NCBI GenBank assembly: GCA_036771375.1
Contig: DAIPHL010000140.1
Coordinates: 1 to 5,623, forward strand
Direction: 5' to 3'
Source of the DNA: DAIPHL01 sp036771375
GTDB lineage: Bacteria > Synergistota > Synergistia > Synergistales > Synergistaceae
DNA length: 5,623 bases
This document shows, one piece after another, positions 1-5,623 of the stretch. Position numbers and translations under genes: made by a program. Numbering within the stretch: position 1 is the first letter of the stretch; every line of letters starts with the position of its first letter. The notes under the pieces are model-generated. The model did no database searches, had not been told where the DNA came from, and worked only from the letters and a program-made list of their open reading frames with translations.

Positions 1-30
1 GGAATCATGGACGCGCTGTTCGGACGGTGA
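1..30 (+). CDS. 3' end of an upstream gene (partial, unidentified)
   Basis: Frame 1 reads GIMDALFGR and then TGA at 28-30. A perfect palindrome resembling a transcription terminator begins five bases after this stop, which is the main reason for choosing this frame. Only nine codons are visible, so no family can be assigned. The other two plus-strand frames run into the palindrome itself, which makes them less likely to be a gene end. Confidence 0.5.
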   Translation, partial: GIMDALFGR

Positions 31-34
31 ATAT

Positions 35-61
35 AGGGGGCGCTTCTAGAAGCGCCCCCTT
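35..61 (+). terminator. Perfect palindrome, probable intrinsic terminator of the upstream gene
   Basis: Positions 35-60 are a perfect 26-nt palindrome. The arms AGGGGGCGCTT and AAGCGCCCCCT (11 bp) flank a CTAG loop. It starts five bases after the TGA at 28-30. The T-tract that follows is weak (TTGGTATCTTATT), so termination may be imperfect, but the stem is very stable. Because the stem is symmetric it could work in both directions, though no minus-strand gene is seen nearby. Confidence 0.65.
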
Positions 62-62
62 G

Positions 63-106
63 GTATCTTATTCGGTACCTTAAAGCAAAATCAGTATCAT
101 AAAGCA
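63..106 (+). repeat. Short degenerate tandem repeat, GTAYCWTAAAGCA
   Basis: GTACCTTAAAGCA (75-87) and GTATCATAAAGCA (94-106) match at 11 of 13 positions and lie 19 nt apart. A partial third copy, GTATCTTA, sits at 63-70. They follow directly after the terminator palindrome. They could be binding-site half-repeats or an eroded repeat; nothing seen tells these apart. Confidence 0.4.
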
Positions 107-181
107 GCATTATTCCAATATTTTCGATTCTCCGCGCCTCCACCAGAGAATAACGGGACCAGCGTCCTGTAAACAGACAAA

Positions 182-199
182 ACCCCGTCCCGACGGGGT
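182..199 (-). terminator. GC hairpin with T-rich flank on the minus strand, terminator-like
   Basis: ACCCCGTC (182-189) and GACGGGGT (192-199) are perfectly complementary around CC. Realistically this is a 7-bp stem with a 4-nt loop. Read on the minus strand, the stem is followed by TTTGTCTGTTT, the shape of a rho-independent terminator. On the plus strand it is followed by AGGGTTGATTT, which is weaker. No minus-strand gene ends here within the window, so it may be a relic or may block antisense transcription. Confidence 0.35.
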
Positions 200-212
200 A
201 GGGTTGATTTCA

Positions 213-283
213 TGAACCACGAAACACACGAGAGGCACGAAAAATTGCTTTTGCGTTTGTCCTTTCGTGTGTTTCGTGCTTTA
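213..283. repeat. Long inverted repeat built from a 9-nt-periodic CACGAA motif
   Basis: The left arm at 218-235 pairs with the right arm at 261-278 over 18 positions, with a single G-T opposition (a wobble pair in RNA). The core 14-mer CACGAAACACACGA is exactly inverted as TCGTGTGTTTCGTG. Some pairing continues outwards (213-216 with 280-283) and inwards (ACGAAAA against TTTTGCGT with one bulge). Within each arm the unit CACGAAnnn recurs at 9-nt steps. From general knowledge, arrays of this CACGAA-type 9-mer are common between genes in environmental bacterial genomes. Here two oppositely oriented runs form a hairpin. It is not a CRISPR array because the units are too short and have no spacers. 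Confidence 0.65.
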
Positions 284-337
284 AGGAAAGAAGTTTTACA
301 TTTTTGTACCCCTTCACCCCAGTTGCGACCCGTATAA

Positions 338-356
338 CAAACGCCATGCGCGTTTG
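338..356 (+). other. Stem-loop, 7-bp stem
   Basis: CAAACGC (338-344) pairs perfectly with GCGTTTG (350-356) around the loop CATGC. No T-tract follows, so it is not an intrinsic terminator. It marks the change from AT-richer to GC-rich spacer and lies ten bases before a second, larger stem-loop. The role is unknown. Confidence 0.4.
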
Positions 357-365
357 CCCCCTGGT

Positions 366-399
366 GGATGTGCGGCCCCGTATCGGGAGCCGCGCATCC
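366..399 (+). other. Strong GC-rich stem-loop upstream of the operon
   Basis: GGATGTGCGGC (366-376) pairs with GCCGCGCATCC (389-399) over 11 bp with one T-G wobble. Inside, CCCG (377-380) pairs with CGGG (384-387) around the loop TAT, with A388 bulged. The two stems stack into about 15 bp. No T-run follows. It could belong to a structured leader if transcription starts further upstream than the promoter candidate near 508, or it could be a protein-binding or transcript-end structure. It does not match a riboswitch class I can name. Confidence 0.45.
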
Positions 400-504
400 G
401 TATCGCAGGGTGCCTTGTCCTGAGTGTCGACGGCCTAACGCCTACCGTCGCCGCCGGACGGTGGAGGAACAATTACGCGATCGACCGGTTTCTTCCATGT
501 TTAA

Positions 505-513
505 TGCTAAAAT
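505..513 (+). promoter_or_regulatory. Weak candidate extended -10 promoter element for the operon
   Basis: TGCTAAAAT (505-513) has the extended -10 form TGnTAnnnT, with TAAAAT as the hexamer. It sits in a short AT-rich island within GC-rich sequence, about 75 nt upstream of the first operon start. No good -35 hexamer is present at the normal spacing, which would be about 485-490. A second weak extended -10, TGATTATAC (513-521), overlaps it. A start from either would give a leader of roughly 65-75 nt. This is a candidate only. Confidence 0.25.
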
Positions 514-571
514 GATTATACGAAGAAGAGGGGGTCCGTTTCCATGGTGGAGAGGACGAACGTGTTTCGGT

Positions 572-582
572 GAGGAGGGGGG
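572..582 (+). promoter_or_regulatory. Shine-Dalgarno sequence fixing the large-subunit start
   Basis: GAGGAGGGGGG ends seven bases before the ATG at 590. It is an almost ideal anti-16S match at good spacing, and it selects this ATG over the upstream in-frame ATG at 368. Confidence 0.85.
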
Positions 583-589
583 AAACGTC

Positions 590-2953
590 ATGTCCGAATT
601 CAAGGTGGTGGGCAAGTCCATTCCGAGACTCGACGGACCGGAGAAGGTCGCAGGGAGAGCGATGTTTCTCGCGGATTGCGTCATACCGGGAGCGTGGGTG
701 GGAGGAACGCTTCGCTCGGAGGTCCCTTACGGCCGGTTGAAGTCCGTGACGAAGTCGCCCGGTTTCGACTGGTCGAAGGTCGTCGTCGTGACGGCGCAGG
801 ATCTTCCGGCCAGGAACTTCGTGCATATCGTGAGGGACGAATACCCGGTACTGGCGGAAAAGACCGTGAACTACGTCACGCAGCCGATCGCACTCGTCGC
901 CGCGCCCGATAAGCGGACGCTGCGGGAGGCGCTCACGCACATGACGGTCGACGTGGAACCGATGGAACCGGTGAAGACCATAGAGGAGTCCCTGGCGGGC
1001 AAGACCGTAATCTGGGGAACCGACAACGTGGTCGACGAATACCGCGTCCACTCCGGCGATCTCGACGAGGGGTTCGCGAAGGCGGATTTCATCGTGGAGG
1101 GTACCTATTCGACCGGTTTGCAGGAGCAGATGTACCTGGAGACGCAGGGGATGGCCGCGATACCGGGGGACGACGGCTGCATGGAGCTCATCGGCTCCGT
1201 GCAGTGTCCGTATTATGTCCTGGGTGCGGTGGCGACCGTGCTGGGAATCGATCGCTCCAAGGTCCGGGTAAGGCAGACCGAGACGGGGGGCGGTTTCGGG
1301 GGCAAGGAGGATTACCCGTCCATCCTGGGGGCTCATGCGGCCCTGCTCGCGTCGAAGGCCGGCAGACCCGTTGTGATGATCTACGACAGGACGGAGGACC
1401 TGCACGTGTCTCCGAAGCGGCATCCATCGATCGTTCGGCACAGGACCGGCGTGAGCAAAGAGGGGAAGCTGACGGCGGTCGAGATCGACCTCCTGATGGA
1501 CGCCGGCGCCTACACGACCCTGACGATGGTCGTCCTGCAGCGCTCGGTCCTCCATGCCCTCGGAGCGTACCACTGTTCCAACGTCGATGTAAGGGGCAGG
1601 GCCATGGCGACGAACACCCCTCCCACGGGCGCCTTTCGTGGGTTCGGCGCGCCGCAGTCCCTGTTCGCCATAGAGCGGCAGATGGATCGGATCGCCCGGG
1701 AGCTCGGGATGAATCCGCTCGACCTGCGGCTCGCGAACACGCTGAGAAACGGGATGGCGTTTCCGTTCAAGCAGGTCCTCGATACGGGTGTGAGCGGACA
1801 CGACGTCCTCGTGCGCGTCGCGGAGCTCTCGGATTATCGGGCAAAGAGGGAGCGCTACGCGAAGGAATCGGCGGACGCTGCCGAGCGCGGCGAGCGCTAT
1901 CGACGCGGCATCGGAATATCCGTGGCTCTCCATGGGGGAGGCTTCACGGGCAGAGGCGAGGACGTCATGGGGACCACCACACGGGTGGCATACAAAGACG
2001 GTCGCTTTTTGGTATATACCAGCAGCGTGGATATGGGGCAGGGCTCCGTCACCGTACTCCCGCAGATTGCGGCCGAGTGCCTCGGGGTTCCCATCGACCT
2101 GGTGAGGCATCCTCTTCCCGATACCTGGACGTGCCCGGACAGCGGTCCGACCGTCGCTTCGCGGAGCACGATGTTCATCGGAAACGTGGTGAAAAAGACC
2201 TGTCTTGCCATCGTTGAAAGGCTCCGTGTTTTCATCGGGGAGCGGGAGGCCTCGGGGACGACCTTCACCGGAGACCGTTTCCAGACCGCTTCCGGCGGCT
2301 CCTTCACGACGGCGGAGGCGGCGGATCTCTATGTGAGGGAAAGAGGCGCGCTCGAGGAGACCTGCACGTTCGAGGCACCGAAGACGGCGAATCCATGGGA
2401 TCCCGAGAAGTTCGAGGGGGACGCCTACAAGGGATACGCCTGGATCGCACAGGCGATCGAGGTCGAGGTGGACATGGACACCTACGAGGTGACCCCGACC
2501 CTCGGGACCGTCGTCGCGGAGGTAGGGCGCGCCATCAACCCTCAACTGGCCTCCGGCCAGGTGGAGGGGGGCGTTTTGCAGGGGTGTGGGTGGAGCCACA
2601 TCGAGTCGCTCGAAATAGACGACAAGGGGAGATACAACGCCGGGCACATGAGCGAGTATCTCGTCCCGACGACCCTCGATGCCCCGAAGTGGAACGTCGA
2701 GATGATGGAGGTCCCCTGCGACGTCGGTCCCTTCGGGGCGAAGGGACTCGGCGAGCTGCCCGCCAACGGCGGTGCGCCGGCATTTCTCGCCGCGGTGGAG
2801 AACGCGACGGGTGTGTTTGCGGACAGCATCCCCCTTACCGGAGAGAAGCTGTGGATGGCGCTGGAGAAGCTGGAATCCGAAGGAGACGAAAAGAGGGGAG
2901 GGGAGAGCGTTGAAGATCGAGATGACGATCAATGGCGCGTCAAAAGCGCTTGA
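590..2953 (+). CDS. Xanthine dehydrogenase, molybdenum-binding large subunit
   Basis: This 787-residue protein is the catalytic Moco subunit of a xanthine dehydrogenase-family hydroxylase. It should oxidise hypoxanthine to xanthine and xanthine to urate in the cytoplasm, with water as the oxygen source. The N-terminal alpha/beta hammerhead domain covers about 17-137 and two Moco-binding domains follow. Visible motifs are QEQMYLET (Q178), GGGFGGKE (F236, E240), GAFRGFG (R350), VDMGQG (Q484), PDSGPTVASR and GAKGLGELP (E722). By alignment with bovine enzyme, E240 and R350 match the substrate-binding Glu802 and Arg880, and E722 matches the catalytic Glu1261. Having both E and R favours a purine substrate over aldehydes, CO or nicotinate. 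The ATG at 590 follows a strong ribosome binding site, and the family sequence begins within a few residues of it. Length is normal for the family. The charged C-terminal tail overlaps the next gene by 44 nt. Another purine or N-heterocycle hydroxylase remains possible. Confidence 0.88.
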   Translation: MSEFKVVGKSIPRLDGPEKVAGRAMFLADCVIPGAWVGGTLRSEVPYGRLKSVTKSPGFDWSKVVVVTAQDLPARNFVHIVRDEYPVLAEKTVNYVTQPIALVAAPDKRTLREALTHMTVDVEPMEPVKTIEESLAGKTVIWGTDNVVDEYRVHSGDLDEGFAKADFIVEGTYSTGLQEQMYLETQGMAAIPGDDGCMELIGSVQCPYYVLGAVATVLGIDRSKVRVRQTETGGGFGGKEDYPSILGAHAALLASKAGRPVVMIYDRTEDLHVSPKRHPSIVRHRTGVSKEGKLTAVEIDLLMDAGAYTTLTMVVLQRSVLHALGAYHCSNVDVRGRAMATNTPPTGAFRGFGAPQSLFAIERQMDRIARELGMNPLDLRLANTLRNGMAFPFKQVLDTGVSGHDVLVRVAELSDYRAKRERYAKESADAAERGERYRRGIGISVALHGGGFTGRGEDVMGTTTRVAYKDGRFLVYTSSVDMGQGSVTVLPQIAAECLGVPIDLVRHPLPDTWTCPDSGPTVASRSTMFIGNVVKKTCLAIVERLRVFIGEREASGTTFTGDRFQTASGGSFTTAEAADLYVRERGALEETCTFEAPKTANPWDPEKFEGDAYKGYAWIAQAIEVEVDMDTYEVTPTLGTVVAEVGRAINPQLASGQVEGGVLQGCGWSHIESLEIDDKGRYNAGHMSEYLVPTTLDAPKWNVEMMEVPCDVGPFGAKGLGELPANGGAPAFLAAVENATGVFADSIPLTGEKLWMALEKLESEGDEKRGGESVEDRDDDQWRVKSA
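2895..2905 (+). promoter_or_regulatory. Shine-Dalgarno sequence supporting the TTG start at 2910
   Basis: GGGGAGGGGAG (2895-2905) lies inside the end of the large-subunit gene. Its AGGGG core at 2899-2903 is six bases before the TTG at 2910. The in-frame ATG at 2922 would be too far away, at about 18 nt. Ribosomes ending the upstream gene pass over this site, so coupling is likely. Confidence 0.7.
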
Positions 2954-4295
2954 CGTTCCCCCGATGAAAAGGATGCTGGACGTCCTTCGGGAAGACCTCG
3001 GGCTGGTCGGCGCCAAGGAGGGGTGCGGCGAGGGAGAGTGTGGCGCCTGTGCCGTCCTGATGGACGAAAAACTCGTCGACTCGTGCCTCGTGCCGGCCAT
3101 GCAGATGGCCGGAAGCGATATCCTCACCATCGAGGGACTGGGGTCCCCCGATGACCTGGACGATCTTCAGAACGCCTTCCTGGACGAGGGAGCGGTGCAC
3201 TGCGGTTTTTGTACGCCCGGGATGATCATGGCCGCGTACGCGCTTTTGTCGCACGATCCCCACCCGAGCGAGGAGGAGATTCGCGTCGCCCTCGCCGGAA
3301 ACATATGCCGATGCACCGGATACGAGAAGATCTGCCGCGCCGTCGCGGCGGCGGCCGAGCGCGGCTACGGCGAACGGATCAAGTCCCGGGCGGTCCGGCA
3401 CGGCGACCGGAAGAGGCCCGTCTTTTCCGGGGAGGAGCGGGAACGATTCTTCTCCCCCTCGTCTCTTGCCGAGGCGTTCGACGTCCTGCAGACCTCCGGC
3501 GACGGAGAAGTGACGGTCCTTGCGGGAGGCACCGACATCGGCCCCGACATGAAGGGGGGGCGGCTCGTTCCGGCGAAGGTGATGGACGTCTTCTCCGTCC
3601 CCGAGTTGAAGGGCATCGAGATCGTCGAAAGAGGAGGTTCTTCGTATATACGCGTCGGAGCCTGCTCGACGAATACGGATATAACGGGAAGCCCCGTCAC
3701 GCGAAAACATCTGCCCGCGCTCGTGACCGCCTCGCTGCGCAGCGGAGCGCTTGCCATGCAGAACCGGGCGACCATTGGGGGCAACCTCTGCACCGCGTCG
3801 GGCGCCGGAGACCTGCCGGTGGTGTTGCTCGCGTTGGGGGCGAAGGCCGTGGCCGCGAGCGACTCGGGTGAACGAGAGCTCGATCTGGAGGAGTTCATCG
3901 TCGGATACCGCAAAAACTCGCTGCGACGGGGCGAGCTGCTCGAGGAAATCCGCATACCGGTGCCAAAAGACGGCTCCCGTCAGGTCTTTTACAAAAGGGG
4001 CTCCCGGAAGGCCCTGACCCTCTCCCGTGCGTCGCTTGCGTTTTACGCGTACTGCGAGGAGGACCGGATCGTGGAGTTCGCAGCGGCGGCGGGGAGCATG
4101 TCTCCCGTTCCGATCCGGTTGAAAAACCTCAACGCCGCGATTCCGGGAGCCCGCCTCTGTCCCCGGCTTCCGGACGAGGCGGCCCGCATCGCCTACGACG
4201 ACGTGAACCCGCGCAAGACGCCGCTGTATCGAAAGACCATGATCGTGAACCTGACGCACAGGTTTTTCTCGGAGCTCGTCTCATGCAGAGCGTGA
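2910..4295 (+). CDS. Xanthine dehydrogenase small subunit, fused [2Fe-2S] and FAD domains
   Basis: This 461-residue protein is the electron-transfer subunit that carries electrons from Moco to FAD. Residues 1-75 form a plant-type ferredoxin domain with cluster ligands C39, C44, C47 and C59 (C-x4-C-x2-C-x11-C). Residues 76-155 are the helical second [2Fe-2S] domain with C98-x2-C101 and C133-x-C135 (CGFCTPG, CRCTGY). A charged linker leads to the FAD domain from about 185, with AGGTD at 205-209 and TIGGN at 288-292. The C-terminal flavoprotein subdomain covers about 355-461 (VFYKRGSRKALTLSRASL). All eight cluster cysteines are present. Many bacteria split these domains into two proteins; the fused form resembles the XdhA type of Rhodobacter and Pseudomonas, but here it follows the Moco gene rather than preceding it. 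The TTG start gives MKIEMTING, normal for the family, and has the better-placed ribosome binding site; ATG at 2922 is the alternative. The end overlaps the deaminase gene by 13 nt. Confidence 0.88.
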   Translation: MKIEMTINGASKALDVPPMKRMLDVLREDLGLVGAKEGCGEGECGACAVLMDEKLVDSCLVPAMQMAGSDILTIEGLGSPDDLDDLQNAFLDEGAVHCGFCTPGMIMAAYALLSHDPHPSEEEIRVALAGNICRCTGYEKICRAVAAAAERGYGERIKSRAVRHGDRKRPVFSGEERERFFSPSSLAEAFDVLQTSGDGEVTVLAGGTDIGPDMKGGRLVPAKVMDVFSVPELKGIEIVERGGSSYIRVGACSTNTDITGSPVTRKHLPALVTASLRSGALAMQNRATIGGNLCTASGAGDLPVVLLALGAKAVAASDSGERELDLEEFIVGYRKNSLRRGELLEEIRIPVPKDGSRQVFYKRGSRKALTLSRASLAFYAYCEEDRIVEFAAAAGSMSPVPIRLKNLNAAIPGARLCPRLPDEAARIAYDDVNPRKTPLYRKTMIVNLTHRFFSELVSCRA

Positions 4296-5623
4296 AGGAG
4301 CTTCTCGCCGCGTCGAGGGGGGAGCGTCCCTGCGATCTTCTGATACGCGGAGGCCGTGTCGCGAACGTCCTCTCCATGGAGTACGAGTCCGCGGACATCG
4401 CGGTGCACGACGGCGTGATCGTCGGCGTGGGTGGAGGATACGAGGGCAGAGAGACGGTCGACGCCTCCGGCTGCGTCCTCATGCCGGGAATGATCGACGG
4501 GCATCTGCACATCGAGAGCACCATGCTCACGCCGGCGATGTTCGCGTCCATGGTCCTTCCGCTCGGGACCACCACGATCATGCCCGATCCCCACGAGATC
4601 GCGAACACGTGCGGCCTTCCCGGACTCGAGTTCATGTGGCGCGACTCCCTGGGGACGCCGCTCGACGTCTTCTTCGGGGCGCCGTCCTGTGTCCCGGCGT
4701 CGGGTTACGAAACCCCCTTCCGGGAGATGGATGCGCAGGGGGTGGCGGACTGTTACGACAGGGGATGGTGTACCCACCTCGGTGAGATGATGAACGTTCC
4801 GGGGGTCGTGAGCGGGGATCCGGAGGTCTGGGGCAAGATCGCGGTCTCCCGGGACAGGGTCAGGACCGCACATCTTCCAAGTGTGACCGGTCGCGACCTC
4901 TGCTCGTATCTTCTGTCCGGGTGTGACGGCGACCACGAGAGCAATTTCGTCGGCGAGGCGATGGAGAAACTTCGTCGGGGTGCGTGGGTGATGATGCGCG
5001 AGGGCGCGACCGAGAACAACCTGGAGGAGTTGGCGACGATCGTCGTGCGGGACGAGGCGCGCTTCGCCCGTTGCATGGCGGTGAGCGACGACCTGACCGT
5101 GGGGCATGTCCTGCGCAACGGCCATATGGACCACAAACTTCGCATACTGATTCGAAAAGGGGTTCGTCCTCTCGTCGCCGCGGCGCTGGTGACCATAAAC
5201 CCGGCGCAGTACTTCCGGATGTGGGACAGGGGTGCCATTGCGCCGGGAAAGATCGCGGACATCGTCATGGTGGAGTCGCTGGAGGCATGTCGGGCGAAAA
5301 AGGTGTGGAAGAGAGGCCGGCTCGTCGCAGAGGAAGGACGCGCGCTCTTCGACGTTCCCGCCGTCGCTTCGTCGGCGCTCCCGGGCGGGACTCCTTTCTC
5401 CGCCACGGTCACGGAGGATGCTTTCCGGGTGCCGGCTCGTCCCGGGAGAAGGATCCGGATCATTCGGCTCTTGCCGGGCAAGGTGTTGACGGAACAGACG
5501 ATCGAGGAACCGACGGAGCGGGACGGTGCCGTCGTCTCCGACCCGGCCCGGGACGTTCTCAAGATGGTCGTCGTGGAAAAGAACAGAGGGAACGGGGAGA
5601 TCGCCGTGGGCTTCGCGCCGACC
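4283..5623 (+). CDS. ade: Adenine deaminase, 5' part (runs off the window)
   Basis: 447 codons are visible and the frame is still open at the last base. The family is usually near 580-600 residues, so about a quarter is missing. It is a metal-dependent amidohydrolase that hydrolyses adenine to hypoxanthine and ammonia. Motifs in family order are HLHIES (H74, H76, E78), DPHE (D102, H104, E105), SCVPAS, GEMMNVPGVVSG (E168), AHLP (H197), DHES (D217, H218), MMREGA, SDD (D269, D270), NGHMD and GAIAPGKIADIV. The set and spacing match bacterial Ade, and all expected metal-binding His, Glu and Asp positions appear kept. The ATG at 4283 is eight bases after GGAG (4271-4274) and overlaps the previous gene by 13 nt, so coupling is likely. 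One odd point: the usual DGHAPGLSG stretch reads TAHLPSVTG, and TDDR reads SDDL. A related Ade-like deaminase acting on a modified adenine cannot be excluded. Placed after xanthine dehydrogenase, it would feed it hypoxanthine. Confidence 0.9.
   Translation, partial: MQSVKELLAASRGERPCDLLIRGGRVANVLSMEYESADIAVHDGVIVGVGGGYEGRETVDASGCVLMPGMIDGHLHIESTMLTPAMFASMVLPLGTTTIMPDPHEIANTCGLPGLEFMWRDSLGTPLDVFFGAPSCVPASGYETPFREMDAQGVADCYDRGWCTHLGEMMNVPGVVSGDPEVWGKIAVSRDRVRTAHLPSVTGRDLCSYLLSGCDGDHESNFVGEAMEKLRRGAWVMMREGATENNLEELATIVVRDEARFARCMAVSDDLTVGHVLRNGHMDHKLRILIRKGVRPLVAAALVTINPAQYFRMWDRGAIAPGKIADIVMVESLEACRAKKVWKRGRLVAEEGRALFDVPAVASSALPGGTPFSATVTEDAFRVPARPGRRIRIIRLLPGKVLTEQTIEEPTERDGAVVSDPARDVLKMVVVEKNRGNGEIAVGFAPT

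Larger units (their letters stand above)
31..589. other. Long intergenic region between the upstream gene and the purine operon
   Basis: No convincing gene lies here on either strand. The left part (about 61-330) is AT-richer and contains a short tandem repeat, a GC hairpin and a long inverted repeat. The right part (about 338-480) is GC-rich with two hairpins and merges in base composition with the coding region. The last 85 bases hold a weak promoter candidate and the ribosome binding site of the first operon gene. No tRNA arm motifs (a T-loop such as GGTTCGAATCC), rRNA or CRISPR units were seen, and no named riboswitch class was recognised. Confidence 0.7.

Noticed and set aside
218..278. 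A CRISPR-like array
   Set aside because: The units are 9 nt with no unique spacers and form an inverted, not direct, arrangement.
368..589. A 74-codon N-terminal extension of the large subunit from the ATG at 368, including CPEC
   Set aside because: The family sequence starts only at MSEFKVVGKS, the ATG at 590 has a near-perfect ribosome binding site, and the extension is Arg-rich with no known domain. The ATG at 368 also lies within a strong stem-loop.
300..590. A named riboswitch (purine or molybdenum-cofactor type) or a tRNA in the leader
   Set aside because: Stem-loops are present, but I could not identify the conserved core of either riboswitch, and no tRNA T-arm or CCA end is seen.
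1204..2217. A 337-codon plus-strand frame inside the large-subunit gene
   Set aside because: It is a +1-type shadow with Arg/Gly/Pro-rich low-complexity content, while the overlapping frame has the conserved Moco motifs.
473..3130. An 885-codon open frame on the minus strand covering the whole large-subunit gene
   Set aside because: It is exactly antisense to a clear gene with intact family motifs. Its product is rich in Arg, His and Gly with no recognisable domain. Long antisense frames are expected in GC-rich codon-biased genes.
2940..4259. A 439-codon open frame on the minus strand opposite the small subunit
   Set aside because: It is a shadow of the FeS-FAD gene, whose eight cluster cysteines and FAD motifs are unambiguous. 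The antisense product has no family features.
2910..4295. CO dehydrogenase or a nicotinate/aldehyde hydroxylase identity for the complex
   Set aside because: The large subunit has the purine-type Glu (E240) and Arg (R350) pair and lies in an operon with adenine deaminase, which fits xanthine dehydrogenase better. It lacks the CO dehydrogenase active-site Cys loop (AYxCSFR-type); the matching loop reads GAFRGFG.
4193..5562. Overlapping minus-strand frames (4193-5134, 4753-5562) opposite adenine deaminase
   Set aside because: The plus strand encodes a continuous adenine deaminase with all metal-site motifs, and the antisense products look like composition shadows.

Overview
The window carries a plus-strand purine-catabolism operon of three genes. 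They are a molybdenum-cofactor (Moco) xanthine dehydrogenase large subunit (590-2953), a fused [2Fe-2S]/FAD small subunit (2910-4295), and the first 447 residues of an adenine deaminase (4283 to the window end, still open). The reading frames overlap (44 nt, then 13 nt), so the genes are almost certainly co-transcribed and probably translationally coupled. Together they imply adenine -> hypoxanthine (deaminase), then hypoxanthine -> xanthine -> urate (dehydrogenase). Electrons would pass from Moco through two [2Fe-2S] clusters to FAD and on to an acceptor that cannot be read from the sequence.

Layout: 1-30 is probably the last nine codons of an unrelated upstream gene. A perfect 26-nt palindrome follows at once (35-60) and probably acts as its terminator. 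From 61 to 589 there is a long non-coding spacer. Its left part (about 61-330) is AT-richer and repeat-bearing: a short tandem repeat, a GC hairpin whose T-tract lies on the minus strand, and a long inverted repeat built from a 9-nt-periodic CACGAA motif. Its right part is GC-rich with two good hairpins (338-356, 366-399), then a weak promoter candidate near 508 and a very strong Shine-Dalgarno sequence just before the first gene. From 590 to the end, coding is continuous.

Organism: a GC-rich bacterium with very strong purine-rich ribosome binding sites and a TTG start. An anaerobic or fermentative purine and amino-acid user, for example a Synergistota or deltaproteobacterial-type lineage, would fit, but this is a low-confidence inference and the window has no phylogenetic marker. 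Nothing here clearly amounts to a new system. The points most worth a second look are the altered active-site neighbourhood of the adenine deaminase, the 9-nt-periodic inverted repeat, and the structured GC-rich stretch upstream of the operon.
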